A stretch of DNA of 64,000 nt from Pseudomonas fluorescens HK44 (lineage in GTDB: Bacteria > Pseudomonadota > Gammaproteobacteria > Pseudomonadales > Pseudomonadaceae). The notes beneath the pieces were generated by a model that ran no database searches, was not told the DNA's origin, and saw nothing but the letters and a program-made list of their open reading frames with translations. This document shows, one piece after another, positions 46,730-57,484 of the stretch (position 1 is the first letter of the stretch; each line of letters starts with the position of its first letter). The translations under genes were made by a program, and so were the position numbers. The stretch is taken from the NCBI RefSeq assembly GCF_000217955.3, contig NZ_AFOY02000009.1, positions 124,001-188,000 on the forward strand. The letters run 5' to 3'.

Positions 46730-48003
46730 CGTTTACGCTCACTGTCAGCGGTGCGCTCATTGCGAGCGGCGCGTTGCTGCAATCGAAGGGCGCCGGACGC
46801 ATCCCCCTGGGACGCCAGTAATACCGAGAGGTGCATCAATGCTTCGGGATGCTGCGGTTGCAAATACAGCGCCTTACGATAAAAACCCTGGGCTTCCAAT
46901 ACGTTGCCGGCGACATCACTGAGCAGCCCCAGCCAGTAAAACACCTGCGCCACCGGCTCATGGTTGCGCAGGTATTGCTCACAGGCGGCCCGCGCTTCGA
47001 GGCTTTTACCTTCGTTGGCGAGGGTTGCAATGTTCGCCAGCAGCGCGGCCGCATCGGTGTTCGGTGCTTTCTCAAGGCTCGCACGCGGCGCCGGCGCAAC
47101 GGCGGCAAAAGGTCGACTGCGCACCGGAGGCGCTGGAACGCTGCGCAGCGCAAAACTCACCGGCAACGGCGGTGCACTAAACACGGGGGGCGGTGCGGGT
47201 TCGGGCTCGCTGTGACGGCTGAAGGCAAAGGATTGTGGGATACCAATCGAACGCATCCCCAGGCGGCCCAGCAAACTGCCTTCGGCCGGGCCGATAAACA
47301 GCACGCCATCCACGTGGGTCAGGCGCTTGAGCACTTCCAGAACCTGCCTCTGGGTAGGCTGATCGAAATAGATCAGCAGGTTGCGACAAAACACGAAGTC
47401 ATAGGCTGGTTCATTGGCCAGCAAGGTCGGGTCCAGCAGGTTGCCCACCTGCAAACGCACCTGTTCGCGCACCCGGTCGCTGACGCGATAGCCATCGTCT
47501 TCGGTGCTGAAGTAGCGCTCGCGGAAATCGGTGTGCTGCCCGCGAAAGGAGTTCTTGCCGTACAGCGCGCGCTTGGCCCGCTCGACCGACAGCGGGCTGA
47601 CGTCCACCCCGTCGACCTTGAATTGATGCGGCACAAGCCCGCCATCGAATAACGCCATGGCAATCGAATACGGCTCTTCGCCGGTCGAACACGGCAGGCT
47701 GAGAATCCGCAACGCCCGCATGCCCTTGATCTCGGCCAAACGCTTGAGCGCCAGCCTGGCCAGCGTGGCAAAGGATTCCGGGTAACGGAAAAACCAGGTT
47801 TCCGGAACGATCACAGCTTCGATCAGCGCCTGTTGTTCGTCTGCCGAGCCTTGCAGCCGCAGCCAGTACTCATCGGCCGTTCCCACCTGCTGCGCCGTCA
47901 TGCGCTGGCGCACAGCCCGCTCGATGATCGCCGGGCCGACGGAGTTCACGTCCAGGCCGATACGTTCTTTGAGGAAGTCGAAAAAGCGCTGGTCGCTGCT
48001 CAT
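46726..48003 (-). CDS. wspC: CheR-like methyltransferase WspC with TPR tail
   Basis: Methylates WspA (425 aa). N-terminal CheR domains with LRILSLPCSTGEEPYSIAMAL as the SAM motif (about residue 100) and FVFCRNLLIYFD (about 205), a Pro-rich linker (about 265-310), and TPR-like helices at the C terminus (CEQYLRNHEPVAQVFYWLGL, ALYLQPQHPEALMHLSVLL). The TPR tail is characteristic of WspC. Confidence 0.94.
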   Translation of the reverse strand: MSSDQRFFDFLKERIGLDVNSVGPAIIERAVRQRMTAQQVGTADEYWLRLQGSADEQQALIEAVIVPETWFFRYPESFATLARLALKRLAEIKGMRALRILSLPCSTGEEPYSIAMALFDGGLVPHQFKVDGVDVSPLSVERAKRALYGKNSFRGQHTDFRERYFSTEDDGYRVSDRVREQVRLQVGNLLDPTLLANEPAYDFVFCRNLLIYFDQPTQRQVLEVLKRLTHVDGVLFIGPAEGSLLGRLGMRSIGIPQSFAFSRHSEPEPAPPPVFSAPPLPVSFALRSVPAPPVRSRPFAAVAPAPRASLEKAPNTDAAALLANIATLANEGKSLEARAACEQYLRNHEPVAQVFYWLGLLSDVAGNVLEAQGFYRKALYLQPQHPEALMHLSVLLASQGDASGALRLQQRAARNERTADSERKR

Positions 48004-48536
48004 CGGCGCTCCTCAAGCATCGCCAGGTCCAGCGGCGGCGACGGGAACAGCAGCGCCCGCACGTGGGCATCCAGCAAGTCTGCGACACCAACCCACTGCA
48101 GCAGTCCTTGCGCGTCTTCACGCACCGGCCCCAAATACGGCGCCTGGCGGTTATCCAGGCCATAGGGCTGGAAGTCCGCCGGGTTGCAACGCAGGGTGTC
48201 GGTGGCCTGCTCGAGAATCAGCCCTAGCAGTTGCCCGGGCGTGGCGTCATCCGGCTGATAATGCACCAGCACCAATCGAGTGCTGGTGCGCGCCTGGGCC
48301 GGCCGGCCGAACGCCAGCTCGCCGACATCGATCACCGGCACCACCGCTCCGCGATAGGCAAACACCCCAGCGACCCATGAAGGCGTCCCGGCAATCGGTT
48401 TGAGCGGCAGACGCGGCAGCACCTCGGCCACTTCAATGGCTTGCAATGCATAGCGCTCGTCGCCGATGCGAAACACCAGAAACAATGACTGCCTGGGCGC
48501 CATGCCTGCGCCGCGTTTCGCCACGAGTTCACTCAT
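48000..48536 (-). CDS. wspB: CheW-like coupling protein WspB
   Basis: Coupling protein of 178 aa with a CheW domain (LFLVFRIGDERYALQAIEVAE, VAGVFAYRGAVVPVIDV). It links WspA to WspE. Its start shares a base with the wspA stop; its end overlaps wspC by four bases. Confidence 0.93.
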   Translation of the reverse strand: MSELVAKRGAGMAPRQSLFLVFRIGDERYALQAIEVAEVLPRLPLKPIAGTPSWVAGVFAYRGAVVPVIDVGELAFGRPAQARTSTRLVLVHYQPDDATPGQLLGLILEQATDTLRCNPADFQPYGLDNRQAPYLGPVREDAQGLLQWVGVADLLDAHVRALLFPSPPLDLAMLEERR

Positions 48537-50158
48537 CAGACTTTGAATCGCGAGACGCCGCTGCGCAGCCCTACGGCCACCTGGCTCAGCTCGTCGATGG
48601 CGGAACTGGCCTGACGCAAGGACTCGACTGTCTGGCTGCTGGCATCGCCCAACTGCACCAGCGCATGGTTGATCTGTTCAGCACCCGTGGCCTGGGCCTG
48701 CATGCCCTCGTTGACCATCAACACCCGCGGCGCCAGCGCCTGAACCTGATGGATGATCTGCGACAGCTGCTCACCGACCTGCTGCACTTCGGACATGCCA
48801 CGGCGCACTTCTTCAGAGAATTTGTCCATACCCATGACGCCGGCCGACACCGCCGACTGGATCTCGCGAACCATCTGCTCGATGTCGTAGGTGGCGACGG
48901 CGGTCTGGTCTGCCAGACGGCGAACTTCGGTGGCGACCACGGCAAAACCGCGACCGTATTCACCGGCCTTTTCGGCCTCGATGGCGGCGTTCAGCGACAG
49001 CAGGTTGGTCTGGTCCGCGACCTTGACGATGGTCACCACCACCTGATTGATGTTGCCGGCCTTTTCGTTGAGGATCGCCAGTTTGGCGTTGACCAGATCG
49101 GCGGCGCCCATCACCGAGTGCATGGTGTCTTCCATGCGCGCCAGGCCCTGCTGACCGGAACCGGCCAGCACCGAGGCCTGATCGGCGGCGGTGGAGACTT
49201 CGGTCATGGTCCGTACCAGATCCCGCGAGGTGGCGGCGATTTCGCGCGAGGTGGCGCCGATTTCAGTGGTGGTGGCTGCTGTTTCAGTGGCAGTCGCCTG
49301 CTGCTGTCTGGAGGTGGCGGCGATTTCGGTCACCGACGTGGTGACCTGTACCGAGGAACGTTGCGCCTGGGACACCAGCGAGGTCAGCTCGGTCATCATG
49401 CCGTTGAAGCCGGTCTCCACCGCACCGAACTCATCCTTGCGATCGAGGTTCAGACGGCTGCTGAGATCGCCGGTGCGCATGATGTCGAGGATCTGCACGA
49501 TGCGATTCATCGGCGCCATGATCGCGCGCATCAACAGCAAGCCACAGAGGCCGGCGGCGATGACCGCCACCAGTAAAGACACACCCATGCTGATTTTTGC
49601 CGCGGTGACCGCCTGGCGGATTGCCTCGGTGGCGTTAGCGGACTGATCACGATTGTTATCAATGACAACATTCAACTGCTTGCGGCCATCGTCCCAGGCG
49701 GGCGTCAACTCCTGCTCCAGCGCCAGGCGAGCTTGTTCGTATTGTTTTTGCTGATACAGACCGACGACTTTATTCAGCACCTGATTGTACGTTTGATAAC
49801 GAACCTCGAACGCGCCGAACTCGGCCCGATCCTCGGCAGTGAAGATCGTTTTCCGATAGTTGCCCATCTCGTCTTTCAGGTGCGCGTCGGCGCTCTTGTA
49901 CAGCTCCAGGTCAGCGGCACTCAGGTCGCGATGGTCCGAGAGACCGACGATCCGTTGGGTCAAGACGTAGCTGTCGACCCAGGCGCCGCGAATCATCGAG
50001 CTGTAAAACAGCCCCGGAACGGCATCCGTGCGGACCGTTTCCTCACTGGACTCAATCTTCAACAGACTGGAGAACGAGACCATTACCATCAACAGCATGA
50101 TCGCGATAATCACCGCAAAGCTCGCCAAAATGCGTTGGCGCAATGTCCAGTTCTTCAC
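48536..50158 (-). CDS. wspA: Surface-sensing methyl-accepting chemotaxis protein WspA
   Basis: Receptor of 540 aa. TM1 (residues 10-29, [20 protein letters not shown]), a periplasmic four-helix domain, TM2 (about 190-210, [16 protein letters not shown]), HAMP, and a cytoplasmic coiled coil with the signalling tip [20 protein letters not shown]. The start is GTG at 50158 (VKNWTLRQR) with GAGGA at 6-base spacing; the frame is open far upstream (to 50506) but runs through repeats. It heads the operon wspABCDEFR, all genes overlapping except wspR. Confidence 0.94.
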   Translation of the reverse strand: MKNWTLRQRILASFAVIIAIMLLMVMVSFSSLLKIESSEETVRTDAVPGLFYSSMIRGAWVDSYVLTQRIVGLSDHRDLSAADLELYKSADAHLKDEMGNYRKTIFTAEDRAEFGAFEVRYQTYNQVLNKVVGLYQQKQYEQARLALEQELTPAWDDGRKQLNVVIDNNRDQSANATEAIRQAVTAAKISMGVSLLVAVIAAGLCGLLLMRAIMAPMNRIVQILDIMRTGDLSSRLNLDRKDEFGAVETGFNGMMTELTSLVSQAQRSSVQVTTSVTEIAATSRQQQATATETAATTTEIGATSREIAATSRDLVRTMTEVSTAADQASVLAGSGQQGLARMEDTMHSVMGAADLVNAKLAILNEKAGNINQVVVTIVKVADQTNLLSLNAAIEAEKAGEYGRGFAVVATEVRRLADQTAVATYDIEQMVREIQSAVSAGVMGMDKFSEEVRRGMSEVQQVGEQLSQIIHQVQALAPRVLMVNEGMQAQATGAEQINHALVQLGDASSQTVESLRQASSAIDELSQVAVGLRSGVSRFKV

Positions 50159-50253
50159 AGTCAGTCCTCGGGGGCGGTTCAAATGGGGGGGAGTATAGCC
50201 GAGGGCGTGCCGTGTTTTATAAGCAGTGCATCTCAAGTAGCAACGAAACACGT

Positions 50254-50474
50254 GTGGCGAGGGAGCTTGCTCCCAATACTGGCGATTGATCGTTCCCACG
50301 CTCCCGCGCGGGAATGCCTCTGGGGACGCTCCGCGTCCGTTGACGCAAGGCGACGTAGCCTCAGACCGAGGCTTTGGGGAAGGATTAAACAAATCAGCGA
50401 CTGCGCACTCTTTGTGGCGAGGGGGCTTGCCCCCTCGCCACAGGTATTTTGATCGTTCCCACGCTCTGCGGGCT
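50254..50474. repeat. Composite REP region upstream of wspA and the LysR gene
   Basis: The 407 bases between wspA and the LysR gene hold a half unit GTGGCGAGGGAGCTTGCTCCC (50254), two copies of GATCGTTCCCACGCTC (50288, 50451), and a complete hairpin GTGGCGAGGGGGC/GCCCCCTCGCCAC (about 50414-50441). Promoters of both divergent genes must lie in the remaining ends. No gene is seen. Confidence 0.8.
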
Positions 50475-50565
50475 TGCACAGATTCTGTGGGAGCAACCCA
50501 GGCCATCGATTAAAAAGATATACACTCGGGTAAATCTATAAAAACCGCCCACCGGGTAATTCCCC

Positions 50566-51480
50566 ATGATGACCTTGCGTCAGATCCGTCACTTCATCGC
50601 CGTGGCCGAGACTGGCTCGATCTCGGCTGCCGCGCAAGCGGTGTACATTTCCCAGTCCACCTTGACCCTGGCCATCCAGCAGCTTGAGCAGGAAATTGGC
50701 GTCAGCCTGTTCAATCGCCACGCCAAGGGCATGACCCTGACGCACCAGGGCCATCAGTTCCTGCGTCAGGCGCACTTGATCCTGGCCACGGTCGACAACG
50801 CCAAACGCAGCCTTCAGCAAAGTACCGACCAGGTCGCCGGCCAGTTGACCATCGGCGTGACCAGCCTGGTCGCCGGTTACTACCTCGCTGATTTGCTCAC
50901 ACGCTTTCAACGCGCCTACCCCAACGTGGACATTCGCGTAACGGAAGACGAGCGGCCCTACATCGAGCATTTGCTGGTCAGCGGCGAAATCGATGTCGGG
51001 GTGCTGATCCTTTCCAACCTTGAGGATCGCCATGCACTGCAAACCGAGGTGCTGACCCATTCGCCCCATCGCCTGTGGCTGCCGGCCCAGCACCCGCTGC
51101 TGGAGCACGACAGCATCAACCTCGCCGATGTCGCCCGTGAGCCGCTGATTCAATTGAACGTCGACGAGATGGACCGCAACGCCCAGCGCATGTGGTCAGC
51201 GGCCTCCCTGCAACCGCGCATCACCTTGCGCACGGCCTCCACCGAAGCCGTTCGAAGCCTGGTGGCGGCCGGCCTTGGCGTGTCGATTCAACCCGACATG
51301 ACCTACCGACCCTGGTCGCTGGAAGGCGACATCATCGAAGCGCGAGCGATCGCCGACCTCAGCCATACCCTCGACGTCGGCCTGGCCTGGCGTCGCGGCA
51401 CTGCCCGCCCGGCGCTGGTCGACCCGTTTTTGACCGTCGCCCGCGAGCAGCCTCACGGTGGGCGCAAGCCATCTATTTAA
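50566..51480 (+). CDS. LysR family transcriptional regulator
   Basis: Regulator of 304 aa: N-terminal winged HTH ([40 protein letters not shown]) and a substrate-binding domain. It stands directly before, and on the same strand as, the aldehyde dehydrogenase/ABC transporter cluster (104 bases), so it is the natural candidate regulator of amine catabolism here; the inducer is unknown. AATTCCCC at the start is a weak RBS; ATG codons at 50566 and 50569 are both possible. Confidence 0.88.
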   Translation: MMTLRQIRHFIAVAETGSISAAAQAVYISQSTLTLAIQQLEQEIGVSLFNRHAKGMTLTHQGHQFLRQAHLILATVDNAKRSLQQSTDQVAGQLTIGVTSLVAGYYLADLLTRFQRAYPNVDIRVTEDERPYIEHLLVSGEIDVGVLILSNLEDRHALQTEVLTHSPHRLWLPAQHPLLEHDSINLADVAREPLIQLNVDEMDRNAQRMWSAASLQPRITLRTASTEAVRSLVAAGLGVSIQPDMTYRPWSLEGDIIEARAIADLSHTLDVGLAWRRGTARPALVDPFLTVAREQPHGGRKPSI

Positions 51481-51583
51481 TCGAACGCTGCATTCAGTAT
51501 TTAGTATTTGTCGACCACAAGCTCGACCACTAGTCTCCGTGTATCTAAATAAGACGGTCGGGCCCCCAGTCACAGGGAGCACC

Positions 51584-53074
51584 ATGGCCACACAAGAAAA
51601 GAGAACCCGAAAAATGGCTGGCGCGCAGACCCCTTTGTTCACTGCATTGTTGATCGATGGTGAATTAGTCGCAGGCCAGGGTTTTGTCGAGCCGATCCTC
51701 AACCCGGCCACCGGTGAAGTGCTGACGCACATTGCCGAAGCCAGCACCGAACAAGTCGAAGCCGCCATCCTCGCCGCCCACCGCGCCTTCGCCGGTTGGT
51801 CGCGCACCACCCCGCAACAGCGCTCGAACATCCTGCTGGACATCGCCAACGCGGTGGAAAAGCACGCCGACCTCCTCGCCCGCCTCGAGTCGCTGAATTG
51901 CGGCAAGCCGCTGCACCTGGCCCGTCAGGACGATTTGAGCGCCACGGTCGATGTGTTCCGCTTCTTCGCTGGCGCCGTGCGCTGCCAGACCGGCCAGCTC
52001 AGTGGTGAATACCTGCCGGGTTACACCAGCATGGTGCGTCGCGATCCGATTGGCGTCGTCGCCTCGATTGCGCCGTGGAACTACCCGATCATGATGGCCG
52101 CGTGGAAAATCGCCCCGGCACTGGCTGCTGGCAACACGCTGGTGTTCAAGCCGTCCGAACATACACCGCTGTCGATCCTCGCCCTCGCGCCGGCACTGGC
52201 AGAAATCCTCCCGCGCGGAGTGATCAACATCATCTGCGGCGGCGGTGAAGGCGTCGGCAGCCATTTGGTCAGCCACCCGAAAGTGCGCATGGTCTCGCTG
52301 ACCGGCGACATCGTCACCGGGCAGAAGATTCTTCAGGCCGCCGCCAAAACCCTCAAACGTACGCACCTCGAACTCGGTGGCAAAGCCCCGGTGATTGTCT
52401 GCAACGACGCGGATATTCAAGCGGTGGTCGAAGGCGTGCGCACTTACGGCTACTACAACGCCGGGCAAGACTGCACCGCCGCCTGCCGGATTTATGCACA
52501 GGCCGGGATTCATGATCGTCTGGTGGCCGAACTCGGCGCCGCGGTCAGCAGCCTGCGCTTCGCCGGTAAACGTGACGCCGACAACGAGCTCGGCCCGCTG
52601 ATCAGCACTCGCCAGCGCGACCGCGTGGCCAGTTTTGTCGAACGCGCCCTCGGCCAACCGCACATCGAGCGGGTAACCGGCGCGGCAGTGCATTCCGGCG
52701 CCGGCTTCTACTACCAGCCGACTCTGCTGGCCGGCTGCAAACAGAGCGATGAAATCGTCCAGCGCGAAGTGTTCGGGCCGGTGGTCACCGTGACCCGCTT
52801 CGATGAACTGGAACAGGCGGTGGACTGGGCCAACGACTCGGAATACGGCCTGGCGTCATCGGTCTGGACCCAGAACCTGGATAAGGCGATGCAGGTGGCT
52901 GCGCGTTTGCAGTACGGCTGCACCTGGATCAACAGCCATTTCATGCTGGTCAGCGAAATGCCCCACGGCGGCTTGAAGCGCTCGGGTTATGGCAAAGACT
53001 TATCCAGCGATTCGCTGCAGGACTACAGCGTGGTGCGGCACATCATGGCGCGTCACGGTAATGATCTGAAGTAA
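51584..53074 (+). CDS. Aminobutyraldehyde-type aldehyde dehydrogenase (paralogue 1)
   Basis: NAD(P)-dependent aldehyde dehydrogenase of 496 aa. The catalytic Cys is in [18 protein letters not shown] (about 309) and the general-base Glu in [17 protein letters not shown] (about 275). It is close to PatD/gamma-aminobutyraldehyde dehydrogenase and to the second copy at 57485. The start at 51584 has AGGGAG before it; a shorter start at MAGAQTPLF is possible. With the transporter it probably turns amine-derived aldehydes into acids such as GABA. Confidence 0.88.
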   Translation: MATQEKRTRKMAGAQTPLFTALLIDGELVAGQGFVEPILNPATGEVLTHIAEASTEQVEAAILAAHRAFAGWSRTTPQQRSNILLDIANAVEKHADLLARLESLNCGKPLHLARQDDLSATVDVFRFFAGAVRCQTGQLSGEYLPGYTSMVRRDPIGVVASIAPWNYPIMMAAWKIAPALAAGNTLVFKPSEHTPLSILALAPALAEILPRGVINIICGGGEGVGSHLVSHPKVRMVSLTGDIVTGQKILQAAAKTLKRTHLELGGKAPVIVCNDADIQAVVEGVRTYGYYNAGQDCTAACRIYAQAGIHDRLVAELGAAVSSLRFAGKRDADNELGPLISTRQRDRVASFVERALGQPHIERVTGAAVHSGAGFYYQPTLLAGCKQSDEIVQREVFGPVVTVTRFDELEQAVDWANDSEYGLASSVWTQNLDKAMQVAARLQYGCTWINSHFMLVSEMPHGGLKRSGYGKDLSSDSLQDYSVVRHIMARHGNDLK

Positions 53075-53161
53075 CCGCACTACGTTAACAACGAGCCGAA
53101 AAGGCCAGCTCTATCACGTTCAAACACTGCCCCGACGATAATTAAAGAAGAGGGAAACCCC

Positions 53162-54313
53162 ATGTTCGTGCACAAGACCGCACTGTTCAGTGCAATCACC
53201 CCCTTGCTGCTGGCCAGTGCCAGTATTCAAGCCGCCGAACCGCTGAAAGCCGTTGGCGCGGGCGAAGGCCAGCTGGATATCGTTGCCTGGCCGGGCTACA
53301 TCGAACGTGGCGAGAGCGACAAGAACTACGACTGGGTCAGCGGTTTCGAGAAGGAAACCGGCTGCAAGGTCAGCGTCAAAACCGCCGCCACGTCTGATGA
53401 AATGGTCAGCCTGATGGCCAAGGGCGGTTACGACCTGGTGACCGCGTCCGGCGATGCTTCGTTGCGCTTGATCGGCGGCAAGCGTGTGCAACCGATCAAT
53501 ACGGCATTGATCCCGAACTGGAAAGACATCGACCCGCGCCTCAAGGACGGGCCTTGGTACGTGGTCAACAAACAGGTTTACGGCACGCCTTATCAATGGG
53601 GCCCGAACGTGCTGATGTACAACACCAACGTGTTCAAGACCGCGCCTACAAGCTGGAGCGTGGTGTTCGATCCGCAGAACCTGCCGGACGGCAAGGCCAA
53701 CAAGGGCCGCGTGCAAGCTTATGACGGCCCGATCTACATCGCCGACGCCGCGCTGTACCTGAAATCGACCAAGCCGGAACTGGGCATCAAGAACCCTTAC
53801 GAACTGACCGAAACCCAGTACAAGGCCGTGCTCGACCTGCTGCGCGCCCAGCAACCGCTGGTGCACCGCTACTGGCATGACGCGACCGTGCAGATGAGTG
53901 ACTTCAAGAACGAAGGCGTCGCGGCCTCCAGCACCTGGGGTTACATGGTCAACGGCCTGCAAGCCGACAAGCAGCCCGTGGCCTCGACCATTCCGAAAGA
54001 AGGCGTTACCGGGTGGGCCGACACCACCATGTTGCACGCCGATGCCAAGCACCCGAACTGCGCCTACAAGTGGATGGACTGGTCGCTGCAACCCAAGGTC
54101 CAGGGTGACGTAGCCGCATGGTTCGGCTCGCTGCCAGCCGTGCCGGCGGCCTGCACGGGAAGCGAACTGCTGGGCGCCGAAGGCTGCAAAACCAACGGTT
54201 TCGATCAGTTCGACAAGATCGCCTTCTGGAAAACCCCACAGGCTGAAGGCGGCAAATTCGTGCCTTATAGCCGCTGGACCCAGGACTACATCGCGATCAT
54301 GGGCGGTAGATAA
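53162..54313 (+). CDS. Polyamine-type ABC transporter substrate-binding protein
   Basis: Periplasmic binding protein of 383 aa with a signal peptide (ALFSAITPLLLASASIQA, cleavage about residue 24). The fold and segments LDIVAWPGYIERG, GFEKETGCKVSVKTA and YNTNVFKT are those of PotD/YdcS-like proteins. It is the first gene of a ydcSTUV-type set. AGAGGGAAACCCC is the RBS. A strong hairpin follows its stop and may make this gene expressed more than the rest. Confidence 0.9.
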   Translation: MFVHKTALFSAITPLLLASASIQAAEPLKAVGAGEGQLDIVAWPGYIERGESDKNYDWVSGFEKETGCKVSVKTAATSDEMVSLMAKGGYDLVTASGDASLRLIGGKRVQPINTALIPNWKDIDPRLKDGPWYVVNKQVYGTPYQWGPNVLMYNTNVFKTAPTSWSVVFDPQNLPDGKANKGRVQAYDGPIYIADAALYLKSTKPELGIKNPYELTETQYKAVLDLLRAQQPLVHRYWHDATVQMSDFKNEGVAASSTWGYMVNGLQADKQPVASTIPKEGVTGWADTTMLHADAKHPNCAYKWMDWSLQPKVQGDVAAWFGSLPAVPAACTGSELLGAEGCKTNGFDQFDKIAFWKTPQAEGGKFVPYSRWTQDYIAIMGGR

Positions 54314-54341
54314 CACACCGTTCCCTGTGGTGAGGGGCTTT

Positions 54342-54371
54342 TGTGGTGAGGGGGCAAGCCCCCTCACCACA
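54342..54371 (+). terminator. REP-type hairpin between binding-protein and ATPase genes
   Basis: TGTGGTGAGGGGGC followed after AA by GCCCCCTCACCACA: a nearly perfect 14-bp stem. A half copy precedes it at 54325. It is not followed by a T run; it probably limits readthrough and protects the upstream message from 3' decay. Confidence 0.75.
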
Positions 54372-54482
54372 GTCAGTATTCCAACCACAAATGTGCGATG
54401 GCGACATCGATCACGATTCAGCTTTTTCAGAAGTCCAGGCCGAGCCGCTGCGACGGTTTTGGCCTTTTTGGAGCACCGCACC

Positions 54483-55520
54483 ATGACGCTTGCAGTCCAG
54501 TTCACCAACGTCTCCCGTCAGTTCGGCGAAGTGAAAGCCGTCGACCGGGTTTCCATCGATATCCAGGACGGCGAGTTCTTTTCCATGCTCGGCCCTTCCG
54601 GCTCGGGCAAAACCACCTGCCTGCGGCTGATCGCCGGTTTCGAACAACCAAGCGCAGGCTCGATCCGCATTCACGGCGCTGAAGCCGCCGGTTTGCCGCC
54701 CTATCAACGTGACGTGAACACCGTGTTTCAGGATTATGCGTTGTTCCCGCACATGAACGTTCGCGATAACGTCGCTTACGGTTTGAAGGTCAAAGGCGTC
54801 GGCAAGGCCGAACGCCTGAAGCGCGCCCTCGATGCCCTCGACATGGTCGCCCTCGGCGGTTACGGCGAGCGTAAACCGGTGCAATTGTCCGGCGGCCAGC
54901 GCCAGCGCGTGGCCCTGGCTCGCGCCTTGGTCAATCGCCCACGAGTGCTGTTGCTCGATGAGCCGTTGGGCGCACTCGATCTGAAACTGCGCGAACAAAT
55001 GCAGGGTGAATTGAAGAAGCTCCAGCGCCAGCTCGGCATCACCTTCATCTTCGTGACACACGACCAGACCGAAGCGCTGTCGATGTCCGACCGCGTGGCG
55101 GTGTTCAACAAGGGCCGCATCGAGCAGGTCGACACACCGCGCAACCTGTACATGAAACCAACGACTACCTTCGTCGCCGAATTCGTCGGCACCTCCAACG
55201 TGATTCGCGGCGAGCTGGCCCAACAGTTGAGCGGCCATCCGCAGCCGTTCTCGATCCGTCCGGAACACGTGCGTTTCGCCGAAGGCCCAAAGGCCAGCCA
55301 TGAAATCGAAGTCAGCGGCCTGCTGCACGACATCCAGTACCAGGGCAGCGCCACACGGTACGAAATGAAGCTTGAAAACGGTCAGACCCTGAATATCAGT
55401 CAGGCCAACACTCAGTGGCTGGACGTCAGCGCCCCACATCAAACCGGACAACGCATCAGTGCTCGCTGGGCCCGCGAGGCCATGATTCCGTTGCACGACA
55501 CCGTTGCGGGCGGGGTGTGA
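54483..55520 (+). CDS. Polyamine-type ABC transporter ATPase
   Basis: ATP-binding subunit of 345 aa. Walker A GPSGSGKTTCLRL (about 38), Q-loop VFQDYALFPHMNV, signature LSGGQRQRVALARAL (about 136), Walker B VLLLDEPLGALD, H-loop VTHDQTEALS and a C-terminal TOBE domain. PotA/YdcT family. The start at 54483 lies after GGAGCACCGCACC; the open frame to 54327 runs through a repeat. Confidence 0.92.
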   Translation: MTLAVQFTNVSRQFGEVKAVDRVSIDIQDGEFFSMLGPSGSGKTTCLRLIAGFEQPSAGSIRIHGAEAAGLPPYQRDVNTVFQDYALFPHMNVRDNVAYGLKVKGVGKAERLKRALDALDMVALGGYGERKPVQLSGGQRQRVALARALVNRPRVLLLDEPLGALDLKLREQMQGELKKLQRQLGITFIFVTHDQTEALSMSDRVAVFNKGRIEQVDTPRNLYMKPTTTFVAEFVGTSNVIRGELAQQLSGHPQPFSIRPEHVRFAEGPKASHEIEVSGLLHDIQYQGSATRYEMKLENGQTLNISQANTQWLDVSAPHQTGQRISARWAREAMIPLHDTVAGGV

Positions 55521-55521
55521 G

Positions 55522-56469
55522 ATGAACAGCGTGGCCATGACCCAAACCCCGGTCGGCAGCTCGCCGCTACGCAGGTTTTCCAACCTGCTGTATCGCCGGC
55601 CCAACCTGTACCTCGCGATGTTGCTGGTGCCGCCGCTGATCTGGTTCGGCGCGATCTATCTGGGTTCGCTGCTGACACTGCTGTGGCAGGGTTTCTACAC
55701 CTTCGACGACTTCACCATGGCGGTCACTCCCGAGCTGACCCTGGCGAATTTCGCGGCGCTGTTCAACCCCTCGAACTTCGACATCATCCTGCGCACCCTG
55801 AGCATGGCGATCGTGGTCTCGATTGCCAGCGCCATCGTCGCGTTTCCGATTGCCTACTACATGGCGCGCTACACCACCGGCAACACCAAGGCGTTTTTCT
55901 ACATCGCGGTGATGATGCCGATGTGGGCCAGTTACATCGTCAAGGCGTATGCCTGGACCTTGCTGCTGGCCAAGGGGGGCGTGGCGCAGTGGTTCGTTCA
56001 GCACCTGGGACTGGCGCCGGTCTTGCAGTTCGTGCTGGGGATTCCCGGCGTGGGCGGCAGCACCCTGTCGACCTCCCATCTCGGCCGGTTCATGGTGTTC
56101 GTCTATATCTGGCTGCCGTTCATGATCCTGCCGATCCAGGCGTCACTGGAACGCCTGCCGCCATCGCTGCTGCAAGCCTCCGCCGACCTCGGCGCCAAGC
56201 CGCACCAGACCTTCATGCAAGTGATTCTGCCGCTGTCGATCCCGGGCATCGCGGCCGGTTCGATCTTCACCTTTTCGCTGACCCTCGGTGACTTCATCGT
56301 GCCGCAGCTGATCGGCCCGCCGGGTTACTTCGTCGGCAGCATGGTGTACGCCCAGCAAGGCGCCATCGGCAACATGCCAATGGCCGCGGCCTTCACGTTG
56401 GTGCCGATCGTGCTGATCGCCATCTACCTGTCCATCGTCAAACGTCTGGGGGCCTTCGATGCGCTCTGA
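55522..56469 (+). CDS. Polyamine-type ABC transporter permease 1
   Basis: Inner-membrane permease of 315 aa (PotB/YdcU type) with about six TM helices, the first [21 protein letters not shown]. The EAA-like loop is [19 protein letters not shown]. The ATG at 55522 lies one base after the ATPase stop (TGAGATG). It overlaps permease 2 by 11 bases. Confidence 0.92.
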   Translation: MNSVAMTQTPVGSSPLRRFSNLLYRRPNLYLAMLLVPPLIWFGAIYLGSLLTLLWQGFYTFDDFTMAVTPELTLANFAALFNPSNFDIILRTLSMAIVVSIASAIVAFPIAYYMARYTTGNTKAFFYIAVMMPMWASYIVKAYAWTLLLAKGGVAQWFVQHLGLAPVLQFVLGIPGVGGSTLSTSHLGRFMVFVYIWLPFMILPIQASLERLPPSLLQASADLGAKPHQTFMQVILPLSIPGIAAGSIFTFSLTLGDFIVPQLIGPPGYFVGSMVYAQQGAIGNMPMAAAFTLVPIVLIAIYLSIVKRLGAFDAL

Positions 56470-57301
56470 TGCCAAAAAACGTGAGCCCGGGATTCAGGGA
56501 GAGAAAGCCTCTCTCGGCCTGCGCATTGCAGCCTGGGGCGGGTTGGTGTTTCTGCACTTCCCGATCCTGATCATCTTCCTGTACGCCTTCAACACTGAAG
56601 ACGCGGCGTTCAGCTTTCCGCCCCAGGGCTTCACCCTGAAATGGTTCAGCGTGGCGTTCGCGCGGCCCGACGTGCTGGACGCGATCAAGCTCTCGCTGCA
56701 AATCGCCGCAATCGCCACGCTGATCGCCATGGTCCTCGGGACCCTTGCCTCGGCGGCGCTGTACCGGCGTGACTTCTTCGGCAAACAAGGCATTTCGCTG
56801 ATGCTGATCCTGCCGATTGCGTTGCCGGGAATCATCACCGGTATCGCGCTGCTGGCGACGTTCAAGACGCTGGGTATCGAGCCCGGGATGTTCACCATCG
56901 TCGTCGGTCACGCGACCTTCTGTGTGGTGATCGTCTACAACAACGTCATCGCCCGCCTGCGCCGGACCTCGCACAGTTTGATCGAAGCGTCGATGGATCT
57001 CGGCGCCGACGGCTGGCAGACCTTCCGCTACATCGTCCTGCCGAACCTCGGCTCGGCATTGCTGGCCGGCGGCATGCTGGCGTTTGCGCTGTCGTTCGAC
57101 GAAATCATTGTCACCACCTTCACCGCTGGCCACGAACGCACCTTGCCGTTGTGGCTGCTCAACCAGCTCAGCCGCCCACGCGACGTACCGGTGACCAACG
57201 TGGTGGCGATGCTGGTGATGCTCGTGACGATTTTGCCGATCCTCGGCGCCTATTACCTGACTCGCGGCGGCGAAAGCGTTGCGGGCAGCGGCGGTAAATA
57301 A
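56459..57301 (+). CDS. Polyamine-type ABC transporter permease 2
   Basis: Permease of 280 aa (PotC/YdcV type) with TM1 [17 protein letters not shown] and the EAA loop [20 protein letters not shown]. It completes the importer with the ATPase, permease 1 and the binding protein. Starts within the permease 1 gene. Confidence 0.92.
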   Translation: MRSDAKKREPGIQGEKASLGLRIAAWGGLVFLHFPILIIFLYAFNTEDAAFSFPPQGFTLKWFSVAFARPDVLDAIKLSLQIAAIATLIAMVLGTLASAALYRRDFFGKQGISLMLILPIALPGIITGIALLATFKTLGIEPGMFTIVVGHATFCVVIVYNNVIARLRRTSHSLIEASMDLGADGWQTFRYIVLPNLGSALLAGGMLAFALSFDEIIVTTFTAGHERTLPLWLLNQLSRPRDVPVTNVVAMLVMLVTILPILGAYYLTRGGESVAGSGGK

Positions 57302-57344
57302 CTCAATAACTGACAACGACTACTCACTGTGGGAACCGGATTTT

Positions 57345-57434
57345 TGTGGGAGCGAGCCTGCTCGCGATGACTGACTGACATTCAACAGAGATGTCGACAG
57401 TAAGACCGCTATCGCGAGCAGGCTCGCTCCCACA
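57345..57434. repeat. REP inverted pair
   Basis: TGTGGGAGCGAGCCTGCTCGCGAT mirrored by ATCGCGAGCAGGCTCGCTCCCACA, with a 40-base centre, between permease 2 and the second aldehyde dehydrogenase. Confidence 0.9.
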
Positions 57435-57484
57435 GGGACCGGTTCCAGCAAGACAACAAGAACTGTTTCAAAGAGGGCAAAACC

